Source: Meconema thalassinum
Lineage: Eukaryota > Arthropoda > Insecta > Orthoptera > Tettigoniidae
Assembly (NCBI GenBank): GCA_946902985.2
Contig: OX336389.2
Span: 1,012,119,441-1,012,183,440 of the forward strand
Direction: 5' to 3'
DNA length: 64,000 bases
Positions 44,505-54,423 of this stretch are shown here, one piece after another (the first letter of the stretch is position 1; each line of letters opens with the position of its first letter). The notes beneath the pieces were generated by a model. It was not told the DNA's origin, made no database searches, and saw only the letters and a list, made by a program, of their open reading frames with translations. The position numbers were made by a program, and so were the translations under genes.

Positions 44505-46859
44505 ACAAGGAAGACAGAAGAATGCATTGTCTTCTTCAGAACCACAAATCCATTTGTTTTTGCTATAAATTTCCGGATTGAATTTGTGGCATCGATTTTT
44601 TGACCGTTGCTGGAGATTTAAATTAGGAAGTGGCCTACCCAGTTTTTTATGTCTATTTTTTCAGTGAGGGTCCTATTGCTAAATGGAGATTGTAACAACT
44701 CGCTTATTTTATTCACTGTTACACTTCCGAAAGGTGACACAGAGCCCATTGAGATTTCTACGGCTTCGTACGTCGCGCTCGAGCTATGCGATCTTCAAAC
44801 ATGAAACAAATCAAATTTTATTAAGGGACCTAGCTTGCATATATCGATTCAAAAAACACACTTAGATTAAAACGGTGTTTATATGGTCAATGCCACATGA
44901 TACACAATGCTATGCAAGTTTAAGTAACATGTCTATATAGGAATAAATAAGCATGGCTATTGCTAACACACACGCGCGCACAGCCTCTTTGTCGCAATTT
45001 CAGTTGCTATCTCTAAATAAATAGGTGAGATGAAATGAACACGATGACCTACCTCTAAGACAACCTTACTTATCGTACATACGGATTGATTGGAAAGGAT
45101 AACCCCTGCATCTAATATAAATGAACACAAAAGCTATTTAACGACGGACACTATTCATACACATTTGCAGTCAAACTTGAGAATTTGTGTTTACGCTTGG
45201 GACGTTAAACTGTGCCGCCAAATTAAATTAACGAAACACAGTAAAACTCGTTGAAAAATTCCGAATTTTTACATTACAAAGAGAGAACAAATAATCCCCG
45301 ACATCAATTTGAGCCTGAAAAAGTTGCTAAATGTCAAACAATAAAGAACTAAAACTATTTTGTGGTTTGAATTTATTTAATATTCTAGACACAGTGATAT
45401 ATCGTCAAGCTGGTATCACTGGAGGTGTGTTGCCATATGCTGTACTCTAGTGGATGAAAGATAAAGCAGTTCAGCAGTTCTAACGTGTATGTAATGTGCG
45501 CTTGAACCAGTGACGTGCTGCTATCTCGTGGATAGAATTGAAGCTCCGCGTCACGGGGCCGTTGGCTCTACCTCGGGTAATATGCGTCTCAACAAACACA
45601 AACAAACTCAAGCCAAACTAGTCCTTATTGCAGTACAGTGTCTGATGCGGTCTGATATTCGTTGGTAGTGCCGGTTGGCTCTGGCTCAGTAATTCAATAA
45701 AGCGCCACCAGAACGCATGTCAGTTTGACGCTCGTTCAAGTAAATGCAGAATATGCATACAATTTCCTCAAAATGTAAATGTAATATAAACTGTTCTTGA
45801 GAGGGAAAAGTCACATATTCTCTCTTCATTATATTGGTGGTGCCATGGCACACGGGCACCACCTCAGGAACCGCCCCTGACTCATTAAGTTAATTCTTTT
45901 ACACGTTATCTTCTATCATTTCCCATGGTTTTCAGAATCAGTCGGCTAATTCATTGGATTGGGTACTCATATCGTTTAACCGGCGAGTGTTACTGCTAAG
46001 CTTTCAATCAATGGACTTAGCACACACATGATTTAAGCTCATCCGTCTAAACAATGGATTTATTAAATTTCAGGTTTGATAATATGCCGCGATACAGGTT
46101 TTTCTTCTGCATTTTAATTCCATAAGTATCGATTTTTGTAAGAATTGTGCTTTTTGCTGTGTGGTTTTCAGAATCAGTAAATCAATGGATTGGGTACAGG
46201 TTTTTCTTCTGCATTCTAATTCCATAAAAATCGATTTTTGTAAGAAGTGTGCTTTTTGCAAATACTGTTGCTGTATCATGCTATAATATGAGTTGTCGTC
46301 TAAAACCTTAAAACTATATAGGCCTCATAAATTAGCAGTGACGAATTGCATTCTAATTTCATAAATAGGCCTATCAATTTTTGTAAGAAGTGTGCTATTG
46401 AACGTTAATTCCCTTACAGTTTTTCTTCTATCATTTCGCATGGATTTCAGAAACAGTAAATCAATGGATTGAGTAGGCCCTACTCTAAATCATAAAACCG
46501 GCGAGTGTTACGGCGTCTAAAACCTTAGAACTATTAATCATTAATTCTTTTACAGGTTTTTCTTCTATCTTCTATCATTTCCCATGGTTTTCAGAATTAG
46601 TAAATCAATGGATTGGGTACTCAAATCGTATAATTTCATAAATATCGAATAACCGGTGTTATGATGATCCAATTTTCAGTGATTGCCTTCTTAAGTTAGG
46701 GAACGTACTACTGTACTTGGAATTCTGACTGAAAGTTAATGTATCGAATAACCGGAAAGTGTTACGGCTAAATTGTCCAATCAATGGACTCAGCACTCAA
46801 ATGGCATTAACAGTGACGAATTGCATTCTAATTTCATAAATATCAAAGAAAGAATCCAG

Positions 46860-47420
46860 CCACGCTGATCGTTGGACTTAGGAACAAGGAAGCCTCAATG
46901 TAAGCGGGGCGTGAGGAAGTTTTACAACGAGGGCTGTCCTGATAAGGGAGAAAGAGGCTCCTCAGCCAACAAGATAAAGCAGGAAATCTTGACCAAGATG
47001 CTTTCTGCCCGGAGTGCACCCAGAAGCAACAAAAAGGAATTCTGCCCGATATGTCAGAGGCAATGCACTAATGAGGACAGCACAATCTAATGCGATAGGT
47101 GCAGAGAAAAGACCCACGGGAACTGTACTGGCCTCATTGGTTAGGAAGTCAATGCCCTTGAAAGAAAGAACAGGAAACTGATATGGCTGTGTGAAATGTG
47201 TAAACCTGAGGCACTGGACATTAATAAATCCTGTGGGGTGGTCATAGCCGCCCTTGTCGAAAAGGTCGAGGACCTAACACAATACATCAAAACCCGACTT
47301 CAGGAAAACATGGAAAATCATATCAAAGAAGCAGTATACAATGCTCACAGAATGAAACCAGCCACAGCACACTCTCATGCTGACGCTCAACTCAAGAAAG
47401 CGAAAGCACCCCTGTAGGTA
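46860..47420 (+). pseudogene. PHD-finger ORF1 fragment of a non-LTR retrotransposon
   Basis: One plus-strand frame, with in-frame stops at 47088-47090 and near 47143, has the Cys/His spacing of a PHD finger: CPIC, CDRC, HGNC and a final LCEMC. A basic N-terminal region (KCKRGVRKF-like) and a C-terminal helix (VEDLTQYIKTRLQENMEN) flank it. ORF1 proteins with PHD fingers occur in several arthropod LINE clades, where they bind the element RNA. The fragment lies inside the repeat array and its first third is repeated at 47509 and 47771. Confidence 0.55.
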
Positions 47421-48060
47421 ACGTGCAAAGGAGTTTAGCACAGAGCGCCGCACACATGAACGGGAAAGCTGCCCTGCAGGCAGTGTATGAAGGAGTTTAA
47501 CACTGATCGTTGTACTTAGGAACAAGGGAGCCTCACTGTAAGCGGGGCGTGAAGAAGTTTTCCAACGAAGGGAGAAAGAGGATCCTCAGCCAACAAGATA
47601 AAGCAGGAAATCTTGACCAAGATGCTTTCATAAATATCGAATAACTGGTGAGTGTTATGATGATGAATCAATTTTCAACTTGGAATTCTGACTGAAAGTT
47701 AATGTATCGAATAACCGGAGAGTGTTGCGGCTAAACTGTCAATCAATGGACTCAACACACAAATGGCATAAACAGTGACGAATTGCATTCTAATTTCATA
47801 AATATCAAAGAAAGAAACCAGCCACGCTGATCGTTGCACTTGGGAACAAGGGCGCCTCACTGTAAGCGGGGCGTGAAGAAGTTTTCCAACGAGGGCTGTC
47901 CTGATAAGGGATAAAGAGGATCCTCAGCCAACAAGATAAAGCAGGAAATCTTGACCAAGATGCTTTCATAAATATCGAATAACTAGTGAGTGTTATGATG
48001 ATCCAATTTTCAGTGATTGCCTTTTGAAGTTAGAGAACGTAGAGCTTGGAATTCTAACTG

Positions 48061-48329
48061 AAATGTAAATAGTGTTCTATAACCATTTGGTTGAAATAAA
48101 AACATAACAACCTTTCTCCTTAAGTCTCTCATTATAAATCTATTGGGGAAAGTATGACTTATGAACATGCGAGATTTCTCGCACGGGTTCGCTAGTTTTT
48201 TCATAAACGAAAATAGGCTAAACATTTGTACCGCACCATCACGAGCTACGGCTCAGGTGTCTGTTTTGAAATTAACACGAAGGCATGATAGAGTCCCGGG
48301 ATTAGTATATCGACACGAGAGAGCTCTGT
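48061..48329. other. unassigned sequence
   Basis: Nothing was recognised between the array and the SINE fragment. Confidence 0.4.
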
Positions 48330-48485
48330 ATGGTTGTTGTTTTCCTCTCACCAAGGCAGACCGCGTTCGATTCTTGGGCAATGCATGTGAGATTTTCGAA
48401 GTGAAATGCAATGTCCTGTGTTTCGGATTCCACGTAAAAAGGAGGTCCCGTGGCTCATAATCGCGAGATTAACGGTCACGAAAAA
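48330..48485 (+). mobile_element. SINE family F copy
   Basis: It carries CTCACCAAGGCAGACCGCGT, GTTCGATTCTTGGGCAATGC and GGATTCCACGTAAAAAGGAG, then GTCCCGTGGCTCATAATCGC. It matches 21891-22077 read on the other strand. The 5' start is unclear. Confidence 0.6.
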
Positions 48486-48760
48486 CTACAAGCTTTGTGG
48501 TATGGTTACTGAGGAACATTGGAACTGGCAGCGTCGCCACTGGAGCATTGAGCTATACGCGGATGGTGTTCACTTGCAGGCCGGACGTTTGTTTTAGACG
48601 AGTGAAGAATCATAATGGAAGCCTGGAGGCGAGTTACTACAGTACCTGTGCTGTTGTCAGTTGCCCCATGCGGTCAGATGATAGAAAAAAGCTATCTCTC
48701 GCTAATGCTGAAGTACAGTCATAGGCAAATATAATGGCGTTCTGTTCTTAACTATGTTAA

Positions 48761-48795
48761 GCTGCGTTTACACTAGCAAAATTCCCTCGCGCAAT
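48761..48795 (+). repeat. left terminal inverted repeat of the Harbinger element
   Basis: It is perfectly complementary to 50809-50843. A partial subterminal echo, GTTTACACTAAGCGAAA, lies near 50682-50698. Confidence 0.95.
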
Positions 48796-48823
48796 TTCCT
48801 CGGGCGAAAGTTACTCTCTTCGA

Positions 48824-49359
48824 GTGAAATTTCGCACTACCCAAAACAGAGCGCAATTCAGAGCTAAAATTGCGCGAGTAGGACGAGCCACCTTCAGTTC
48901 TGGTTTCGCGGCAAACATGGCAACGTGTTTTGTCCCTCCATCAGCTGCAGACGCATTTTCCGTCTTGTCAATGGCATTTTTGATCAAGAAAGGGAAAAAG
49001 AAAAATCGCCGCTCTCGACGATGGTGGTGCAAACAATTATTCCTTGGAAGAAACCAATATAGAAACAACCTCATGAGAGAAATGGTACAGGAACCCATTG
49101 ATGATACAATTAAGATCTTCGTCCGCATGAGTACCCAAGATTTTGAACACCTCGTTTCACTGATCAGTCAAAAAGTTGGAAAAAAGGATACAATATTCAC
49201 AGAAGCAGTAACAGTGAGAGAAAGGTTGGCGGTCACACTACGTTTCTTAGCAACTGGTGATTCCTACAAGTTTGCAGTATTTATTTAAAATGTCAAAGTG
49301 CACAAATCATCCCTGAAATTTGTGATGCGTTGTTGGAAACACTTCAGGATTATGTGAAG
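48824..49359 (+). pseudogene. Harbinger transposase, N-terminal exon only
   Basis: The open frame 48824-49288 holds RRWWCKQLFLGRNQYRNN, MSTQDFEHLVSLISQKV and VRERLAVTLRFLATGDSY, the conserved N-terminal sequence of PIF/Harbinger nucleases ahead of the catalytic domain. After a small frame change at about 49270 the homology continues (IIPEICDALLETLQDYVK) to a good splice donor, AAG then GTAAGG, with the intron starting at 49360. No following exon with the DDE residues is seen before the right end. In intact elements this protein cuts DNA with the help of the Myb-like partner. This copy cannot. Confidence 0.8.
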
Positions 49360-50358
49360 GTAAGGATAATACTTAATCACATTTAAAACTCGACTCAGTA
49401 TAATCATATATGTATTTTAAAAAGGCAAGTGAACAAAAATGAATGCCAATAACAAAAAATCACACAATATTAATTCAATTTAGGAATTCATTTCGTATCC
49501 AAACCGTACCCATTTCAAAAAAGCATTTGACATATTTCTTTATTGTTGTGGACCAAGACAAAACCAAGGGGTGAAAATATAATGTAAGATAAAATAATGA
49601 AAGAAATTAAATTACAAACCAAGTGAAATTAGTCACATGCGCATTAGCTGATCTACTTATGACAGTTTGGGGTATCATTTCCCCTCAAGAACTCTAAATT
49701 TGGTGTTAGTACAGCAAAATTCTTTACTCTAATTAATCAGTATTATTATATATTTATAGCAGGTTTAATAAAAACTAACGAAGAACTGGCTGTATTATCA
49801 TCTAGTTATGTTTTTACGTGATGTCAAGAAAGAACGATTGCAATACATTTTCGAGATTAAAAATATAATTGGAGAATTATTTATTATTGGAAATTTATTT
49901 ACAATTCTAGCATGGCATGTAACGCACAAATACCAATTGAATACGATGCATATATTTTTTTACGTGACAGTTTTAAGGAAAGTATAAAAAAATTGCAAAA
50001 TGGCAGCCCCTTAACTTTAAATAAATTCTAAATTTCATTGACTTAGGTACCTACTTTAATGGTATTCTTAAATGATTTTCTAAATAATAAACTATACGCA
50101 GGCCTTTTTTTCAAACATTCTACAGTTTGGTTCGTCACAAAGTTAGAATTATTGAATATAATTGTGTAAAATTAATTTAAAAAAAACGTGATAAATTTAT
50201 AATTACACCAGAATGGATAATTTTGGGAAATAAGCTACATCCATAGTGTTTGTGTCGATGTAGCTAGTTCTTCACATTACTCAAGAATGCTTTAAAATAG
50301 GTAGGTTCAAAAAAGTAATGAAATGACACAAATTTTCATTATCATAGTAATTGCTTAC
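49360..50358. other. AT-rich interior of the Harbinger element
   Basis: There is no coding similarity. It probably consists of introns or spacer left after an internal deletion between the two convergent genes. Confidence 0.5.
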
Positions 50359-50655
50359 CTGATCCAGTGACTCGGCTTTTATTTTCTTTCGATCTTTCGC
50401 TTCGGTATGATCCCAGTAGCACTTTCATCTTCCCTTTCACTGCAGAAATAGGAAAGTTTAGTTCAGAACTAATTTCCTTCCACGTATCTTCTCTTTTAGA
50501 CTATTACTAGGGGCCGATAACCTAGATGTTTGGCCCCTTAAAACGACAATTGATCATATTTTATTGCGATTGAAATAGTTGTTGTGTTTTGGATTCCACA
50601 TAAAAAGTCTATTTTTGTAGAGCTCGATGAGCTGCAAGCACTCTTCTTGATTCAT
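50359..50655 (-). pseudogene. MADF/Myb-SANT-like partner protein, exon 1
   Basis: The minus strand starts with an ATG at 50655-50653 and reads LQLIELYKNRLFMWNPK, then NNYFNRNK. After an intervening insert (about 50506-50560) it resumes with REDTWKEISSELN and KGKMKVLLGSYRSE. These are the three helices of a MADF domain. The exon ends at a splice donor, AG then GTAAGC, with the intron beginning at 50358. In Harbinger elements this protein binds the subterminal DNA and assists nuclear import of the transposase. Apart from the insert it reads open, better preserved than the transposase. Confidence 0.75.
50506..50562 (+). mobile_element. 5'-truncated retroelement 3' end inside the MADF exon
   Basis: The hairpin GGGGCC...GGCCCC at 50510-50537, followed by TTAAAACGACAATTG, is the 3' end seen at 11186-11225. 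The MADF frame stops and resumes on either side. TTTTA occurs at both edges, a possible short duplication. Confidence 0.75.
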
Positions 50656-50808
50656 CCCTCGCGCAACTACGGCGGGCCACGTTTACACTAAGCGAAACTC
50701 GACGTGCGAAACCCTTTGATGCGCGGACAAAATCCGATTGAGCACCGGCCCGCAGCGAGGGCCTCACCCCACAATTACTCAGGGGTGGGGACACGTCTAC
50801 ACTAGCGC

Positions 50809-50843
50809 ATTGCGCGAGGGAATTTTGCTAGTGTAAACGCAGC
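50809..50843 (-). repeat. right terminal inverted repeat of the Harbinger element
   Basis: It is perfectly complementary to 48761-48795 and followed by TTAA. Confidence 0.95.
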
Positions 50844-51099
50844 TTAACGTGTACTTCCACGTCACACAATACTTGTACAGGCTCACCCGCAAGCTTCATG
50901 GTCAAGCGCAATCGTCTAAAACAAACGTCCAACATTGTATGATGGACGTTTGCATGATAAGCATTAGTAGGAAGCCGCAGCCCACGAAACGGACAGATTT
51001 GGCGGAGTGGGAGGGCATCACAATCGAATTGATCTGTTGGTTGTCAGAGGCAGGTAGAATGTTGCCATGAGCATTAGAAATATTTCACTTGATTAATAC

Positions 51100-51310
51100 T
51101 TATTTATGTCAATTGTAGTGGGAATAGGACACCAGTTCCTGTTACAACAAGACAGTGCCAGAGTGCAACAGCAGCTGTCCCCTGGACCTCCCCAGAAGTC
51201 AACCAGATTCAGACGCCTACGTGGCCTCAACCTCATCGAATATTTATGGAATATATTCGTACTTGACAAAATAGTCTTATCGATTAATGGGGGAATATCC
51301 TACAATTAGC
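51100..51310 (+). pseudogene. Tc1/mariner transposase C-terminal relic
   Basis: The plus strand reads FLLQQDSARVQQQ (degraded QQDNAPxH with the catalytic Asp) and later LNLIEYLWNIF (degraded LNPIEYLWDIL with the last acidic residue). The order and spacing fit Tc1-type DD34E enzymes. The rest is lost. Confidence 0.65.
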
Positions 51311-51964
51311 AAAACAGAGGCTGATTAGGACCGTGTCTCGAAGATGTGTGCTAGTACCGAAGTGTTTCAATCAATGCGTAATTTGCACCCATTGCCCCAT
51401 GCGTGGATTGTCTACTTTGACTTTGTATCTCCTATTTACTTTGTACTAACGGGGTGCACACGTGTTATATAACAAACACACGATCTAACATTTAAATTCA
51501 ATAAATGTTACATTTATCAGAAAACGTGTTGTGTGTCATAGTATTCACTGCCACTACCAAAGCACATCCTTCAAAGTTTGTCCATCAAACGTTTTGAGCT
51601 CGATCATAAAATTTCGGGATGTTGTGGTAGGCCTATATGAACTAAAATACAGTACAGTATTGAAACTATACTGCTATTTTACATTACGCGTTATTGCTCT
51701 GCCATACAGGTAAATCTGCTCCTCCGAAAAGGCTATTCATGAGTCCGAGTTCACTTGCGGTAGTGTGAATAGGCCTTCTTCCTTTTCGCTCCTCTTCCCC
51801 ATTCAAGTACCGTACCGACCACGCTTGATTGACTTCCGAAATTGTAATAGACCCTGTCTTTAAACAATGTTGCAATGAGTTTATATGAATAACATCTGAT
51901 AAAGTTTACTTCAAACTTAAGCATTTTGTGACGTCACCATGCAAAGAATATCGTCCTCCCCATC
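51311..51964. other. unassigned sequence
   Basis: Nothing was recognised. Short frames are probably chance. Confidence 0.4.
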
Positions 51965-52210
51965 GTTCTTCGAATCTGATGATACAGACTTTATTTAGAT
52001 ACCGGTATCTAGCGTCAATATTGGACCAACGTGTGTTTTTTAAATTTATTTTTTAATAAGAATTCCTGACTATTATGCTCTTGGCCTCTCTGGTTTAAAT
52101 TTTCTTAATAGTAGGTAGTGTACTGCTGGAAGAAGACAATCAGAACACCTTGCAGGATGATGTTGATTTTGATCGGATGACAACACACGCCATCTGGGAT
52201 ATAGTGTAAC
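51965..52210 (+). repeat. dispersed repeat P, copy 2
   Basis: It matches 32100-32345 in the same orientation. Both end at GGGATATAGTGTA, after which the flanks differ, so that point is probably a true element end. Confidence 0.8.
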
Positions 52211-52289
52211 TATATACTAATAACTGTTTCATCGTCGTCAGTTAGATGGCGTTGTGGCATAGCTATCAGTGCATCGTCTGTGTCTGCCT

Positions 52290-53230
52290 ATCAAAAAGGA
52301 ATGCCTGCTCCCAGAAGGTTCACTGTGGTACAGACTTTCAGAGCCCCAAGAGACACTTGTGCTTCCTACAGCGAAATGAGTGAGTTTGAGAGGTGTCAGA
52401 TTGTGGCCTTTTGAGTGTCAGTATGTTCCTTTGGGAAAATTACCGCACTTGTGGACGTGACGTGTTGGTAGTGCAGCGATGCAGTCAACAGAGCGCAAAT
52501 GAACATTCCCACAACCGTACTCTCTTGACGTTCACGCAGCCCTCATGCCTACCAAGATCGTCATATTTTAAATGACAGCAGTGGCAAATTTTACAGCCGC
52601 AATATCATAGCTCCGAGTCACCACAAACTTACTGGCAGGTGGACTACGTGCGCGCACACCTCTAGCCCATTACTCTTCTATTTACCTTGTCTAGCCTATC
52701 TGCCAATCACGCCTCAACATCTGTAGGTACAGTACAGTTCAACTGTTGCGGTCAGAGTAGTTCCTGAAAATGGAATGGCGCATCATGGTGTTCAGTGATG
52801 AAAGCAGATTCTCGTTTGCACGAACGGTTGCGTGTACGACAGGACCTAGATCTGGGGCGTGCCTGCTCGTGGGGTTCTTTCAGCCAAGACACACTAATCC
52901 CACCCCTGGCCTTATGGTCTGGTGTGCGATAAATTGCAACTCTCATTCGCCTTTGGTGTTTGTTGGGGAAACCACTGACCAGAGCTTGGTACGTGCTGAA
53001 TGTTGTTCAACCTCCTTTTCTTGCGTGTGTGAAACAGGAAGATGTGCTATTTCAACAGGATTATTCCCGCCCGCACACAGCCCATGCAACAAATCTTTAA
53101 GATTTATTGGTCAGCACAATCGCCGGACTGTCACCTATTGAGCACGTGATCGACATGTTTGGTCGAGAAGTGACTCGTGTGACTCTTTCACCTGTCACTC
53201 AAAGGTTCCTTCTATAATTGTCACGTGCCA
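52290..53230 (+). pseudogene. Tc1-like transposase pseudogene
   Basis: On the plus strand the N-terminal part (SEFERCQIVAF) is a helix-turn-helix-like start. The core follows in a better-kept frame: EWRIMVFSDESRFSF (catalytic Asp in FSDES), PGLMVWCAI, LFQQDYSRPHTAHA (second Asp) and LSPIEHVIDMFGREV (third acidic residue). Several stops and frame changes interrupt it (for example near 52415 and 53095). A live Tc1 would insert at TA. Terminal repeats were not identified. Confidence 0.8.
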
Positions 53231-53390
53231 TATGTCATGCGTGTGAATTAATATTGCTTAATGAGACTATTGTATAGTTATGAACGAGCCGGCCATTCGT
53301 GGCTGGTGTTATGCGTGAGAATTTTAGAGTGACATCTCCTTGACAGTCTTCCAGTAGCCGCCCAGCACCTCGTCAGTCACTATTCTTAGC

Positions 53391-53890
53391 GCTTGTTTAG
53401 GGGCGTGGCCATCGTGGTCGTTTTAGCTCCGAATTCTTTGGGTGTGTGAAGAATTTATCTGATTACCTGTGTTGTTGTGGAGTCTCTAGTAGAATGTGTG
53501 TGTATTTGTAATTTAGGTGAGGATTTGGAAGGAGCCGGCCATGGCTTTGCGTTAGGAACCATCGAGGCATCTTCTGGAGTAGAAGTGGGAAATCACGGAA
53601 AACCACTTCTAGGCTGGCTGTGGTGGGAATTGACTCTTCTCAGTTTGTCCCATGTGGCTGAGTGTACACCGTTCCATCCCTCAGACCTGAGGCGGGAATC
53701 AAACCCCGTACCACGAGGTACAAATGTTATTGACTCTTTAAATGTGGATACTAACCGGATTCTACACTGTACTGTAGCATACATATTTTTTTACATTTTC
53801 AAGTTTTTACTACTGTTCCATTGAAGTATTGGAAGCCATGTTTCAGTGCCAGGGGTGGACAACCAAGAATGCTAGACCCCACACCCCGAG
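53391..53890 (-). mobile_element. SINE family C, reverse orientation
   Basis: GTTTAGGGGCGTGGCCATCG at the left is the reversed tail. GAAGGAGCCGGCCATGGC and AAAACCACTTCTAGGCTGGC match the other copies. The reversed head ends CACCCCGAGGTGG near 53890. The right part contains extra unrelated sequence at about 53720-53850. Confidence 0.6.
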
Positions 53891-53967
53891 GTGGTCACAA
53901 GTACACAAGTCCGGATCAATCGAGAGGTGCAAATTGTGCTAGGCTCATGTCGTCGAGTCCTTAAGCG

Positions 53968-54003
<36 letters not shown>

Positions 54004-54012
54004 CGATGATGA

Positions 54013-54066
<54 letters not shown>

Positions 54067-54067
54067 T
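53968..54067. repeat. compound microsatellite (GAT)n to (GAC)n
   Basis: About 12 GAT units change over through mixed GAC/GAT to about 17 perfect GAC units. One frame reads entirely aspartate. It adjoins the 3' end of the LINE at about 54424 but does not touch it. Confidence 0.95.
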
Positions 54068-54423
54068 TATTTTAGTTTCGAGGGACCCAACTTCTAGGTC
54101 ATCGATTCTGTCCTTAAACAACGCTGAGTATTGATGTGTGTTGTGGGAAATGAGAACAGGTTCAAGAATGTGGGCAGAAATCAATATCATGTTCTGTGTC
54201 CGAATCACACGTTCGGAGCTGATCGTTTGACAGTTCATACGGCTATTACTAGCTTTGTTGCATCTGAAGTAAATAACGAGTTTTTTAAGGTCGGATGGTT
54301 CCTGATGACTCCGTTATGTTTTCAATTAAGCAACCCAGCAACATAGTCAAGCGTGTTAAGTACTCCTTCACAACTGCAATGGGGACAGTAAGACCGGAGA
54401 ATCGAGGTTTGAAAACGGCCATC

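Larger units (their letters stand above)
41711..45879 (-). mobile_element. hAT transposon, near full length, 8-bp target duplication
   Basis: The ends CAGTGGCGGC (41711) and, reversed, CAGGGGCGGT (45879) have the hAT CAGNGGC form. They continue with partly matching GGTGGTGCC-containing inverted repeats. Flanking 8-bp repeats ACTCATTA at 41703-41710 and 45880-45887 are perfect, the hAT signature. The 4169-bp element encodes a transposase on the minus strand (42278-44504), interrupted by a SINE at 43933-44263 and by a frame change near 43250-43300. Without the SINE and its duplication it would be about 3.8 kb, normal for the superfamily. Confidence 0.9.
41140..48060 (+). repeat. complex tandem/dispersed repeat array, interrupted by a hAT element
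   Basis: Modules recur irregularly at 41140-41710 and 45888-48060. They include CATTCTAATTTCATAAATATC (about nine forms), GTAAGAAGTGTGC-TTTGCAAATACTG, CAGTAAATCAATGGATTG, ACCGGTGAGTGTTACG, AAAACCTTAGAACTATTA and TTTACAGGTTTTTCTTCT. Block 46801-47008 is repeated at 47771-47968 and partly at 47509-47630. The hAT at 41711-45879 splits one module: the uninterrupted version, AACTATTAATCATTAATTCT, is at about 46540. Confidence 0.7.
48761..50843 (+). mobile_element. PIF/Harbinger transposon, internally reduced
   Basis: The 35-bp ends 48761-48795 and 50809-50843 are perfect reverse complements (GCTGCGTTTACACTAGCAAA...). TTAA stands at both outer edges (48757-48760, 50844-50847), compatible with the 3-bp TTA/TAA target of Harbinger elements. 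Inside are the start of a Harbinger transposase on the plus strand and a MADF (Myb/SANT-like) protein on the minus strand, the two-gene layout of this superfamily. The DDE part of the transposase is absent and about 1 kb of AT-rich DNA lies between the genes. The element is 2.08 kb against usual lengths near 3-5 kb. Confidence 0.85.

Noticed and set aside
54000..54067. Open frame made almost wholly of aspartate
   Set aside because: It is a microsatellite read in frame, with no coding context.
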